From assembly GCA_029945625.1 (NCBI GenBank), contig JAQSCW010000054.1, positions 14,083 through 69,224 on the forward strand: a DNA stretch of 55,142 bases. The letters are read 5' to 3'. Position numbers and translations under genes: made by a program. The notes below the pieces were generated by a model, which saw nothing but the letters and a program-made list of their open reading frames with translations, searched no databases and had not been told where the DNA came from. Positions 25,305 to 33,971 of the stretch are shown here, piece after piece; the first letter of the stretch is position 1, and each line of letters opens with the position of its first letter. The DNA is from a bacterium. GTDB lineage: Bacteria; Bacteroidota; Bacteroidia; B-17B0; Aurantibacillaceae.

Positions 25305-25438
25305 AATGGAATTATGATGAAGATGGGAAGAGGCTTCGGCACCTAACGAAGAAAAAACAGAAATACTTTTCAAGTCCTGTACTCACCATAAAACAAATCC
25401 TTACATTCAATCCTGAAAAATTGATGCCACCGAGATGA
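25301..25438 (+). CDS. Candidate 45-residue basic small protein
   Basis: An open frame from ATG 25301 to TGA 25438. Its start overlaps the stop of the membrane protein by four bases (ATGA), and its stop overlaps the ATG of cinA (25435) by four bases in the same way. The predicted peptide begins MKWNYDEDGKRLRHLTKKKQ and ends FNPEKLMPPR. It is strongly basic in the middle, with no signal or membrane helix. The double overlap is the pattern of translationally coupled operon genes, and the frame fills the gap between two real genes completely. I recognise no family. It may also act only as a coupling leader for cinA. Confidence 0.55.
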   Translation: MKWNYDEDGKRLRHLTKKKQKYFSSPVLTIKQILTFNPEKLMPPR

Positions 25439-26697
25439 AAGCCGAGATCTTAACTATAGGAGACGAAATATTGATTGGACAAATTGTAAACACCAACAGT
25501 GTTTGGATTGCGCAGCAGTTGAATTTCGCAGGCATTAAAGTAGTGCACATGGCAAGTGTAGCCGATGAGGAAGCAGCCATCGTTAAGGCCTTTGACGACG
25601 CCATGCAAAGGGCAGATTTTGTTTTTATCACCGGTGGCTTAGGTCCCACCAAAGACGACATCACAAAAAAAACATTTGCCTCTTATTTTAATACTGAGCT
25701 CGTAATGGATGAGGAGATCTTTGCAATTTTAGATTCGTATTTTTCGAGACGCGGCCGGCGCATCAACGAAATCAATAGCAAACAGGCGCTCGTTCCTAAA
25801 GGAAGTATTGTATTTAAGAACGCGCACGGCACAGCGCCGGGCATGTGGATGAAAAAAGACAAGTGTGTGTTTATTAGTATGCCGGGCGTACCCTATGAAA
25901 TGAAGGCAATGATGGCGGACAGTATTCTTCCCAAGATTGTACGCGAAAACGAATTACCCTTCATTTATCATCGCACAGTTTTAACACAGGGCATTGGCGA
26001 AAGTGCCCTTGCTGAACTAATTGAAGGTTGGGAAGACGCCTTGGCTTTAAAAAATATTAAATTAGCGTACCTTCCACAGCCCGGTTTGGTGCGACTCCGC
26101 TTATCCAGTTATGGAAAGAACAAAGAGATTCTCGAAAAAAACATCAATGAAGAGATTCTAAAACTCGAGGGTCTGGTTGGAAAATTTATTTTTGGCTACG
26201 AGAATTACGGAGAAGAGTCTCCAACTATTGAAAAAGTAGTGAGCGATTTGTTACGGGAAAGAAACAAAACCGTAGCGCTTGCTGAGAGCTGCACCGGGGG
26301 CTATGTCGCCTCCTTATTTGCCTCGGTTCCGGGTGCATCCGAAGTATTTAAAGGGGCCATCGTGCCCTATTCAAACATAGGAAAACACGAACTGTTAGAA
26401 GTAGATTACAAAACATTTGAAACGGTGGGTGCAGTGAGCAGGGAATGCGTGGAACTACTCGCCGCCAATGTGCTTAAGAAGTTTAAGAGTGACTATGCTA
26501 TTTCTGTATCAGGAATAGCGGGACCAACGGGTGGAACTCCGGAAAAGCCGGTAGGAACCGTTTGGATTGCCGTAGCAAACCGCGAGAAGGTGCTTGCCTT
26601 TAAATATCAGTTCGGCGACAATCGCCAGAGAAATATTATCTCTACAGGAAGCGCTGCCATTAACCTGCTTAGGAAATTCATGTTAAAGGAACTTTGA
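25435..26697 (+). CDS. cinA: CinA-family nicotinamide-nucleotide amidohydrolase / competence-damage protein
   Basis: A 420-residue two-domain protein. Residues 1-170 form the molybdopterin-binding-like (MoCF) domain (EILTIGDEILIGQIVNTNSVW, FVFITGGLGPTKDDITKKTF). After a linker, about 265-418 is the PncC deamidase domain (VALAESCTGGYVASLFASVPG, YAISVSGIAGPTGGTPEKPVGTVW). It removes the amide from nicotinamide mononucleotide for NAD recycling, and the N-terminal domain hydrolyses ADP-ribose in studied homologues. The length is normal and the start is supported by family alignment (MKAEILTIGDE). Confidence 0.95.
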   Translation: MKAEILTIGDEILIGQIVNTNSVWIAQQLNFAGIKVVHMASVADEEAAIVKAFDDAMQRADFVFITGGLGPTKDDITKKTFASYFNTELVMDEEIFAILDSYFSRRGRRINEINSKQALVPKGSIVFKNAHGTAPGMWMKKDKCVFISMPGVPYEMKAMMADSILPKIVRENELPFIYHRTVLTQGIGESALAELIEGWEDALALKNIKLAYLPQPGLVRLRLSSYGKNKEILEKNINEEILKLEGLVGKFIFGYENYGEESPTIEKVVSDLLRERNKTVALAESCTGGYVASLFASVPGASEVFKGAIVPYSNIGKHELLEVDYKTFETVGAVSRECVELLAANVLKKFKSDYAISVSGIAGPTGGTPEKPVGTVWIAVANREKVLAFKYQFGDNRQRNIISTGSAAINLLRKFMLKEL

Positions 26698-26919
26698 TCA
26701 CGCCCCGTGATCCCCCACAAATTCATAATCAACATTTTTCTTGCCTACCCAACTAAATTGCAACCAGTAATGTAGAGTTATTCGGGAAGATTAGCGACCA
26801 ATGGTGTAATATTTCATAAATTTGGTAGAGGAACGGATTTTCTGATTCCACACTTAAATGACGAGGCACCCAACCATTTTGGCTTTAAGGCTGTAATGGC
26901 TTGAGGGCACAACCTATTT

Positions 26920-27489
26920 ATGACTATTCAGCCGGAACTGATATCTTCCTGTATTAAGGGTGAGCGAAAGGCTGAGTACGAACTTTATAAGATCACCTAT
27001 AGTTATTTAATGAGTATTTGTATCAGATATACACGAAACGCCGATAAAGCAAAGGAGGTTCAAAATATGGGGTTCCTTAAAATCCTCACCAACCTCAACA
27101 AATATGACGCCAATGCCCCTTTTAAACCCTGGATCAGAAGGGTAATGATTAACACCCTCATCAACGAATATAAGAAAGAGAAAATTCATTATGGAAATAT
27201 CATGTATGTGGAGGACTACTATGAAACCGAACAGTATTCGGCCCTAAATGACGCCATCACCAAAATAAATGCAGATCAGATTTACGAGTTCATCGCCAAA
27301 CTGCCTCCGGCCAGCCAACAGGTATTTAACCTGTATTTTGTTGATGGCTACAAACACAAAGAAATCGCTGAACTATTGGGCATCAGCGAGGGTACATCCA
27401 AATGGCACCTCAACGCTGCACGAGAAAAACTCAAAGGAATGATCTTAGGTTATGATCAAAAAGTTAAAACTCCATTCTATGAAAAGTGA
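26920..27489 (+). CDS. ECF-type RNA polymerase sigma factor
   Basis: A 189-residue protein with sigma-70 region 2 at about 10-80 (AYELYKITYSYLMSIC-like start, YTRNADKAKEVQNMGFLKI, FKPWIRRVMINTLINEYKK) and region 4 at about 122-175 (LPPASQQVFNLYFVDGYKHK, EIAELLGISEGTSKWHLNAAREKL). It directs RNA polymerase to envelope or stress genes when released from an anti-sigma factor. The downstream gene starts inside its last codons, so the two are translationally coupled and form a sigma/anti-sigma pair. The 222-bp gap upstream contains a TAAATTTG (26816-26823), a possible -7 element, but no clear -33. Confidence 0.93.
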   Translation: MTIQPELISSCIKGERKAEYELYKITYSYLMSICIRYTRNADKAKEVQNMGFLKILTNLNKYDANAPFKPWIRRVMINTLINEYKKEKIHYGNIMYVEDYYETEQYSALNDAITKINADQIYEFIAKLPPASQQVFNLYFVDGYKHKEIAELLGISEGTSKWHLNAAREKLKGMILGYDQKVKTPFYEK

Positions 27490-28960
27490 AGAGCAATTTA
27501 AGGAGTCGTTGAACGAATTGCTGGAATCGAAAACATTTTCGTTTGAGGAAAGCAACTGGACTGAAGCACGACAGGTTATCGATGCTTCCAGAAAAAGAAA
27601 AAAGCGAGCTATTCTCCTTTTTTTCTCGGGGTTGCTGTTCCTTTCGATTGGAGTGGTCAGCTATTTTATTTTTCAACCTACAAGAATTCGAGTACAGGCA
27701 AGCCCTACCATGTCTGAGGGGAATTTGTCGTCTACTAACGCAACGCCTTCCGTTATCGAAAATACTGAGGTTATTAGCGGCAGCGGAAAAAACAAATCAC
27801 CTGAAACCGGGGTTGAAGAAGCAACTTCAGAACCTATTTCTACCGGCCGCATGGAAGTTACATTGAAGAAAATGACCCCTACTTCAAACGGGGTTAATCA
27901 TGAACCCCCACAAACACCCGGCAACACTACAAAATTTGTAGCGAATACCCCAAACCCCGTAATGGGAAATCAGGGCACGAAGGTCCTTTCTTCGGCCCCT
28001 AACAGTCCTGTGATTGTCGCGCCTCCAGCCTCACTAATTCCTCCCTCTGGAACGGAAAAACCAGCGGAAGAAATCAACATGAGCCCTCAAGTTGCAGCTA
28101 GTGTACCAATTACTCGCGAATCTGAAAAATCCTTGGGTGCAATTGAATCTACAGTATCCATCACTCCAACAATTCCCGGAACATTGATGGCTATGGAACC
28201 ACTTACGGATAATTCGGTAGTCTTTAACAAAACATCTGACTCCCTTGCAAAACGCTCAGAAGAAACGAATCCGGCTGCTACCAATTCCATCCCCAGTTCC
28301 GCAGTAGCTAAGCCCGACACAGACTATGTTCGTGGAAAAAAACCCACCCTGCTGGTGGAAGCGGGAGTAAGTTATTTGTTAGGTTGGAAAACATCTGAAC
28401 ATAAGGAGGCTTCAGGATTAAATCCGGTGCTGGGAATCAATTATCTTACGTCCATAAGTCCTCTGTTATCGCTCGGCTTTGGGATCCAATATTCTTCAGT
28501 TGGACAACTTACCTATAATTCCTATACTTCGAAAGTGAGCAAATTAAATTTCGGTGAAGAAAGCGACGTCACCGTGTATACCCCCACCACCCTGCATTAC
28601 CTTATTGTGCCCATGCGGTTGCTTTATAAGCTGGATCAAAAAAACAGTATCGGACTTGGTTGTAACATTGGCTACCTTTTAACCGTGAGCGGCACAATTG
28701 AAAAATACAGCGAAACCATACAAGGTCGTTCAGAAATTCAATCCTCCAAGTCAATTGGTTATTCTCAGGGGTTTAAGCCTTTTGACGCTCAATTAGCCGC
28801 ATTTTACCAAAGGAAACTGTACAAGAATTATTATGGAAAAGTTGAGTTCTTTTATGGTATAAATTCTGTAAAAGACGCCACTCTATTTCAATCAAGCTCC
28901 GCAAGCCGCAATGTAGGTTTCAAATTCACCTTGGTTTATGATATTTTTAAAAATTATTAA
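27479..28960 (+). CDS. Dual membrane-spanning anti-sigma-like protein (inner-membrane helix plus outer-membrane barrel)
   Basis: From ATG 27479 the product has 493 residues. A short cytoplasmic segment (about 1-43, with FSFEESNWTEARQVIDAS and then RKRKKR) precedes one membrane helix (about 44-66). A low-complexity Pro/Ser/Thr/Asn linker of about 220 residues follows (67-288). The C-terminal 205 residues show beta-barrel strands (LLVEAGVSYLLG, LLSLGFGIQYSSVG, NSIGLGCNIGYLLTV, AQLAAFYQRKL, NVGFKFTLVYDIF). One chain could therefore link sigma binding in the cytoplasm to the outer membrane, as described for Dma proteins of Bacteroides. I prefer 27479 over ATG 27452 because it gives the short overlap with the sigma stop and a normal cytoplasmic N-terminus. 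Confidence 0.8.
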   Translation: MKSEEQFKESLNELLESKTFSFEESNWTEARQVIDASRKRKKRAILLFFSGLLFLSIGVVSYFIFQPTRIRVQASPTMSEGNLSSTNATPSVIENTEVISGSGKNKSPETGVEEATSEPISTGRMEVTLKKMTPTSNGVNHEPPQTPGNTTKFVANTPNPVMGNQGTKVLSSAPNSPVIVAPPASLIPPSGTEKPAEEINMSPQVAASVPITRESEKSLGAIESTVSITPTIPGTLMAMEPLTDNSVVFNKTSDSLAKRSEETNPAATNSIPSSAVAKPDTDYVRGKKPTLLVEAGVSYLLGWKTSEHKEASGLNPVLGINYLTSISPLLSLGFGIQYSSVGQLTYNSYTSKVSKLNFGEESDVTVYTPTTLHYLIVPMRLLYKLDQKNSIGLGCNIGYLLTVSGTIEKYSETIQGRSEIQSSKSIGYSQGFKPFDAQLAAFYQRKLYKNYYGKVEFFYGINSVKDATLFQSSSASRNVGFKFTLVYDIFKNY

Positions 28961-30082
28961 ATGAAACTCTTACGCATATATGTCCTTTTGTTTTTTGTAG
29001 GCCTGGGGCTTTCCTGCGCCAAGAAAAAATATCCCGAGTCCGTGGTCTTGAATCATGCCATTTATTATACTTCGTTTAATGTAAACGGCGTACAAAATGT
29101 GTTTCAAGCCGGCGTTAATAATTATTATATCTACTCAGACATTGTGCAGGACTCAAACCTTGTGTATAATTTTATGGCTACTTTTCGGAAGGTAGATTGC
29201 CAAACCTGTCCGCTTGCTCTTTCCATACAAATAAATGATTATAAGACCTCTGCACTTAATGCACCAGTTACTACAGACTCCTCCCTGATGATCAAACCTT
29301 ACGTTTATTTGCCTCAAAATGCGAGTCCGGGCTATTCAGTAAATTTCACCTCATCTTATACCCGTAATGATCCCGGGGCCACTTACTTTTGGAGTTTTGG
29401 TGATGGGCAGACATCTAATGTTAAAGATCCTGTGCACAACTATAACACGGCAGGCACTTATCAGGTATGCCTTAGTATCAAAGGTTCAAATTTCTGTGCA
29501 AGCAGCATGTGTACAAAAATCAGAGTAAGTTCCTCGGGGTTCAACACGTCCATTTCAACTTTCAATTTTACAGGTAACACCATGACTTTTAGTCATTCTA
29601 CCATAGGAGGATTTGCCCCCTATAACTTTTTGTGGAATTTTGGTGACGGACAAACTTCCATTGCTCAAAACCCTTCGCACAATTACCTCATTCAAGGGGC
29701 CTACCCTGTGTCGCTTCGAATCATTGACAGCCACGGTGATACTGCCATTGCAAATTACAATGCGGTTACCAAAACCGATCTTTCGTCTTGTGCAGCTAAT
29801 ATAGGCGCTTCCGTAATTTCACTTTTGCCTGGTTCACAATTCGAACATTCAAAAATTAAAATCAGTTTTACGGATGAAAACGGAGTTGTTTTTCAGTCAA
29901 ATGCAATTGCCCAGCCATCTGGCTCTGTGTTCGAGATTCTTTCCGTTGAGCCGGGTGATAGAAATGAAAAAGGTGAACTCACTAAAAAGTTGCATGTAAA
30001 ATTTAACTGCAAACTTGGAAACGGGAGCAAAATAAAAACAATTGACGGTGGTGATGCCGTTATATGCGTGGCATATAAATAA
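28961..30082 (+). CDS. Lipoprotein with two PKD domains
   Basis: A 373-residue protein starting one base after the anti-sigma stop. The signal ends in a lipobox with C19 (GLGLSCAKKK). About 100 N-terminal residues of unknown type include a CQTC. Two PKD domains follow (YFWSFGDGQTSNVKDPVHNY and FLWNFGDGQTSIAQNPSHNY). The last 100 residues form another beta-rich region. There is no type IX sorting domain, so it is probably held in the outer membrane by its lipid. Its place directly behind the anti-sigma gene suggests it takes part in sensing or is an output of the circuit. PKD domains bind proteins or polysaccharides. Confidence 0.82.
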   Translation: MKLLRIYVLLFFVGLGLSCAKKKYPESVVLNHAIYYTSFNVNGVQNVFQAGVNNYYIYSDIVQDSNLVYNFMATFRKVDCQTCPLALSIQINDYKTSALNAPVTTDSSLMIKPYVYLPQNASPGYSVNFTSSYTRNDPGATYFWSFGDGQTSNVKDPVHNYNTAGTYQVCLSIKGSNFCASSMCTKIRVSSSGFNTSISTFNFTGNTMTFSHSTIGGFAPYNFLWNFGDGQTSIAQNPSHNYLIQGAYPVSLRIIDSHGDTAIANYNAVTKTDLSSCAANIGASVISLLPGSQFEHSKIKISFTDENGVVFQSNAIAQPSGSVFEILSVEPGDRNEKGELTKKLHVKFNCKLGNGSKIKTIDGGDAVICVAYK

Positions 30083-30114
30083 ACGAGTGCGCAAGAATTG
30101 AAACAAAAAGGAAA

Positions 30115-32034
30115 ATGAAAACTAACGTTAGGATCAGCATCTACCTTTGTTTATTTATGATCATGCTTTTGCCGGCGGCTAAAACACAAATTTGTCAGGC
30201 CAAATTTTCGTACACTCTTGGTCCCGTGGGACAAGTTAATTTTCTGAGCACTTCTACAGGAACAACCGGCACCACTTCGTATACATGGAATTTTAGCACA
30301 CCAAATCCTCCGCCGGTGAGTGGAGTTGGAACGGTTGCTGTTTTTCAAAATGTAACTTTTACGGCCGCTGGAACATACACCGTTGCGCTGGGCATCAGCA
30401 ATGCTTCGCTGGGATGCTCTTCCTCCACCACGCAGTTGGTTATTGTTACTCCTTCATGTTCCATAAACTTTTCTACCTCGCCCGCTGCGTCTTCAGTACT
30501 TTGCAGCGGCAGCGCAACGGCGAGTGCTCTTGGATTTTGTGGACCCGTTACTTATAGTTGGTTCCCCTCCGGCACCGGTGCCGCTCAATATTCATTGTGC
30601 ACCGGTAACCATACGGTGTTCGTATCAGGTACTACCAGTACAGGACTTTGCTGCCCAACCACCTCGGCAGTAGTTACTGTACCCTTATTCAGCTGCGCCT
30701 TAAACGCCGGCTTCACACAAACTATTTCCCCGTCGAGCGGGATCGTTAACTTTGCGAGTACCACCAGTGGCACCGCCTCTTCATCCACCTATACCTGGAA
30801 TTATGGCGATGCTTCCGCGAACGGAGCAGGAGTTACATCCACACATACCTACAGCACTAGTGGCACCTATTCTGTAAAACTAATTGTAAATAATAATTCT
30901 TTTCCTTCCTGCACCGACACCATCATTCAGCCCATCAGTGTAAACGTGGCCACATGCAATCTGGTGGCAAATTTTGTTTACAGTGTTGCGGCCAGCACTT
31001 CTATGTACTATAAAAATACATGCACCGGCACGCTTAGCACCAGCAGTTATAGCTGGAACTTCGGAGACGGCTCAACTGCTTTTGGGCCCTCTACTACCCA
31101 TTCTTATTCCATCCCGGGCACTTATACTGTCACCCTCAACGCTACAAACAATGCAACTCCTTTCTGTACTTCTGCAAAGTCACTCGCTGTTCAGGTGCCC
31201 TCGGTAATCTGTAACATTAGTTCTGCATTTAACCATACCGTAGGTTTGAATGGCGTAGTAACATTCAGTAGTAATTATTCGGGAACCCAGGCCAATCATT
31301 TTTGGAATTTCGGGGATGGCTATTCCGCTATAATTCCAGCGCCCACTCATACATACACAAATGCGGGCACGCATTACGTAAAATTGACAGTAACTGATAC
31401 CGCCTATTATTTTTGCAAAGACAGCGTTATCCAATCCATCAATATTACGGGCGTGCCTTGCGTGGCCAATTCTGTTTTTACCTTGGTGCCTACCGGGACA
31501 CCAAAATTCTGGAATGCCATTCCAAATTATCCCTATAATATAAGCACGGCTGTGTGGAGCTGGGGAGACGGTTCTACCAGCAACGGACTTTATACATCAC
31601 ATGTGTATTCGGTTTCGGGCACCTATACCATTTGTTTGAGCACTACTGTTTCATGCGGAGCTAGTTCGTCGTACTGTTTCCCTTATGCCATTTCAAAACC
31701 GGCGGGCGGTGGCAGCGGCTCCGATGTGTACAGCATTAATGTAGTAGCCCCTGCTCTGAGCGTTAATATTCAACAATTCGCGAATGAGGAATTGGAGTTC
31801 AATATATTTCCAAATCCGAGTAGTGGACTATTCACGTTAAAACTAAATAGAAATGAGGGATCAGCTTGCACAGTAACTATCTACGACCTATGCGGTAAAA
31901 GCGAATTTCATTCTGTATTTTTGGGCGAGACAGAGCAGAAAATAGAGGGTGTCGATATGCAAAACGGCTTGCATTTTATACAAGTGATACAGGGAAATAA
32001 ATCAGCTACCAAGAAATTACTGATAATTAAATAA
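30115..32034 (+). CDS. Secreted multi-PKD protein with type IX sorting domain
   Basis: A 639-residue protein with a signal peptide (about 1-24). About six repeats of 80-90 residues follow, each opening with a cysteine then an NAxF-type strand. The clearest carry the PKD core (SSYSWNFGDGSTAFGPSTTH, NHFWNFGDGYSAI, AVWSWGDGSTSNGL). The second repeat is divergent and resembles SprB-like repeats (CSGSATASALGFCGPVTYSW). The C-terminus begins FNIFPNPSSG and ends KKLLIIK, a type IX sorting domain. It is expected on the cell surface, likely adhesive. It follows the PKD lipoprotein by 32 bp and is probably part of the same transcript. Confidence 0.85.
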   Translation: MKTNVRISIYLCLFMIMLLPAAKTQICQAKFSYTLGPVGQVNFLSTSTGTTGTTSYTWNFSTPNPPPVSGVGTVAVFQNVTFTAAGTYTVALGISNASLGCSSSTTQLVIVTPSCSINFSTSPAASSVLCSGSATASALGFCGPVTYSWFPSGTGAAQYSLCTGNHTVFVSGTTSTGLCCPTTSAVVTVPLFSCALNAGFTQTISPSSGIVNFASTTSGTASSSTYTWNYGDASANGAGVTSTHTYSTSGTYSVKLIVNNNSFPSCTDTIIQPISVNVATCNLVANFVYSVAASTSMYYKNTCTGTLSTSSYSWNFGDGSTAFGPSTTHSYSIPGTYTVTLNATNNATPFCTSAKSLAVQVPSVICNISSAFNHTVGLNGVVTFSSNYSGTQANHFWNFGDGYSAIIPAPTHTYTNAGTHYVKLTVTDTAYYFCKDSVIQSINITGVPCVANSVFTLVPTGTPKFWNAIPNYPYNISTAVWSWGDGSTSNGLYTSHVYSVSGTYTICLSTTVSCGASSSYCFPYAISKPAGGGSGSDVYSINVVAPALSVNIQQFANEELEFNIFPNPSSGLFTLKLNRNEGSACTVTIYDLCGKSEFHSVFLGETEQKIEGVDMQNGLHFIQVIQGNKSATKKLLIIK

Positions 32035-32130
32035 CGATCTTCCCGGCAATAAACATATATCTTAACTGTTAAAATCGGGTCGAATGCAGGAACAACCCAA
32101 CCATTACTGAATTTGAATGTATAGTATAGC

Positions 32131-32167
32131 GGGGGATGCTGAAAACCCGAAAGTGTGAGAGTAGGCC
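32131..32167 (+). other. Short segment resembling the 3' part of 5S rRNA
   Basis: Within the 163-bp gap between two PKD genes, GATGCTG at 32135-32141 is followed by GTGTGAGAGTAGGCC at 32153-32167. In bacterial 5S rRNA the loop E region reads GATGGTACTG, then GTGGGAGAGTAGGTC, at similar spacing. The preceding bases do not align well with the rest of 5S, so at most this is a degenerate fragment. It may instead be coincidence or part of the leader of the next gene. Confidence 0.3.
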
Positions 32168-32197
32168 ATTTTACATAAAACCAAAAAACAAACCAAC

Positions 32198-33892
32198 ATG
32201 AAAAAAATTACAACTTATTTGAAAACACTGGCTCTTGCAGCGCTGATTATTGGCAGTTTTAATGCCAGATCACAGGTTTGCGTAGCCAGCTTCGTGTCTT
32301 CAAACATGGCCAACGGCTTAGTAACATTTACCAGCACTTCCGCTCCGGTTACCTCTCTCACTACCTACTACTGGACATTCGGGAACAATACTACCTTTTC
32401 GGCCACGGGAACTGCAGGCATGTTTCCCACATGCACGTACACCGCTAATGGCACGTATTCAGTGACACTTTTTATCATGTCAATTCCTACATGTTCAAGT
32501 GGCATTACGGTTGTAGTTACGGTAACAAATACGAGCGGTTGTGCTTTGAATGCAAATTTTAACTACACCCAGGGTTCAAACGGATTGGTAAACTTCAATA
32601 ATACCACAACGGGAATCATTGGCACCACCTATTCCTGGAATTATGGTGATAACAACACCCTCGGTACCGCGTTTGCAGCACCTCATACCTATTCGGCCAA
32701 CGGCGCCTATACTGTAACTTTAATTGCGACGAATAACCCCACATGTACCTCTACAAAAACTCTGGTCGTGAACGTAACCTCCTATTGTAACGTGAATGCC
32801 AGCTTCTCTGCCACCCAGGGATTAAATGGAGTGGTGGGTTTTATAAGCACCTCAACGGGAACTCTAGCGGGCTATGTATACACCTGGTCTTTTGGTGACG
32901 GAAATACTACCACGTTTGGTCCTTCCATTACGCATAACTATATAAATGGAACTTATTTTGTGACCTTAACCGTAAAGAACAACAGTATCAGTCCAACTTG
33001 TCAGGATACCGCCGCCATGACTTTGGTTATCACTTCCAATACCTGCAATATCTCAGCGAATTTCACACATTCGGTGGCGCCATTAGGACTTGTTAATTTC
33101 TACAATACCTCAACGGGGACTACTTCCAGCACCACTTACACATGGAATTTCGGAAACGGATTTACTTCCAATACCGCTAATCCAAGTATCACTTATCTAA
33201 GCGGTGGCATTTACAATGTAACGCTCATCGCAAGAAACTCTGCTTCATGTACCTCTGCCATTTCAAAAACAATTGCTGTAACAACGGCATCCTGTGTGGC
33301 AAATGCTAATTTTTCTCTGGTACCAACCGGTACTCCTCAATACTGGAACGCCATTCCTGCCAGCCCTTGGAACGTGAGCAACGCCACTTGGTCGTGGGGA
33401 GATGGAACCAGTACTAATTTCTCGCTTTATGCCGCTCATCAGTATACGGCCTCAAACATGTACACCATTTGTTTAACCGTAACTGCTTCTTGCGGAGCAA
33501 CTGCTACCGCCTGCAATTCTTATTCAGTGTATAGGACTTCTGAGGCTATGAGCATCATTAACATCAATGTAGTGCCACCAACACTTCAAAATTTGGACGG
33601 AACAACTACCACAGGCCTGGCTAATTCCTCAATCGCTGCTACCGAACTAAACGTGTTCCCAAATCCAAACACCGGTGCGTTTCATGTGCAACTAGATGGT
33701 GCATCTTCCGCAAAGGCGCTTATCAGCGTGTATAATTTGGTTGGAGACCTTCTCTACCAAGCTGAGGCAGACCATGCAGACGGACAACTGTTCAAGAATG
33801 TGAACATCCCGGGAATAACAAATGGTATTTACTTTGTAACTCTTAAGAACGAAAATCAAACTCTAACCCGAAAGATTATAGTGAACAATTAA
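32198..33892 (+). CDS. Secreted multi-PKD protein with type IX sorting domain (paralogue)
   Basis: A 564-residue protein with a signal peptide ending near FNARSQ (residue 26). Five PKD-like repeats of about 80 residues each begin with cysteine (CVASF, CALNANF, CNVNASF, CNISANF, CVANANF) and contain cores such as TYSWNYGDNNTLG, YVYTWSFGDGNTTTFG and ATWSWGDGTSTNF. The last repeat (VPTGTPQYWNAIPASPWNVS) closely matches the last repeat of the upstream gene, showing a shared origin. The sorting domain begins LNVFPNPNTG and ends RKIIVNN. It has its own 163-bp upstream region. Role: surface display, probably adhesion; no enzyme domain is seen. Confidence 0.85.
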   Translation: MKKITTYLKTLALAALIIGSFNARSQVCVASFVSSNMANGLVTFTSTSAPVTSLTTYYWTFGNNTTFSATGTAGMFPTCTYTANGTYSVTLFIMSIPTCSSGITVVVTVTNTSGCALNANFNYTQGSNGLVNFNNTTTGIIGTTYSWNYGDNNTLGTAFAAPHTYSANGAYTVTLIATNNPTCTSTKTLVVNVTSYCNVNASFSATQGLNGVVGFISTSTGTLAGYVYTWSFGDGNTTTFGPSITHNYINGTYFVTLTVKNNSISPTCQDTAAMTLVITSNTCNISANFTHSVAPLGLVNFYNTSTGTTSSTTYTWNFGNGFTSNTANPSITYLSGGIYNVTLIARNSASCTSAISKTIAVTTASCVANANFSLVPTGTPQYWNAIPASPWNVSNATWSWGDGTSTNFSLYAAHQYTASNMYTICLTVTASCGATATACNSYSVYRTSEAMSIININVVPPTLQNLDGTTTTGLANSSIAATELNVFPNPNTGAFHVQLDGASSAKALISVYNLVGDLLYQAEADHADGQLFKNVNIPGITNGIYFVTLKNENQTLTRKIIVNN

Positions 33893-33918
33893 TTAGATTG
33901 TTAGTTTTTTGCTCAAAG

Positions 33919-33952
33919 AAAGAGCTGTCTTATTAGGCAGCTCTTTTTTTTT
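33919..33952 (+). terminator. Terminator between convergent genes
   Basis: AAAGAGCTG (33919-33927) pairs with CAGCTCTTT (33938-33946), followed by a T run to 33952. It ends the PKD gene cluster and may also serve the opposing holB-side transcript. Confidence 0.85.
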
Positions 33953-33971
33953 CTCGGTGTGCGAATCGAAA

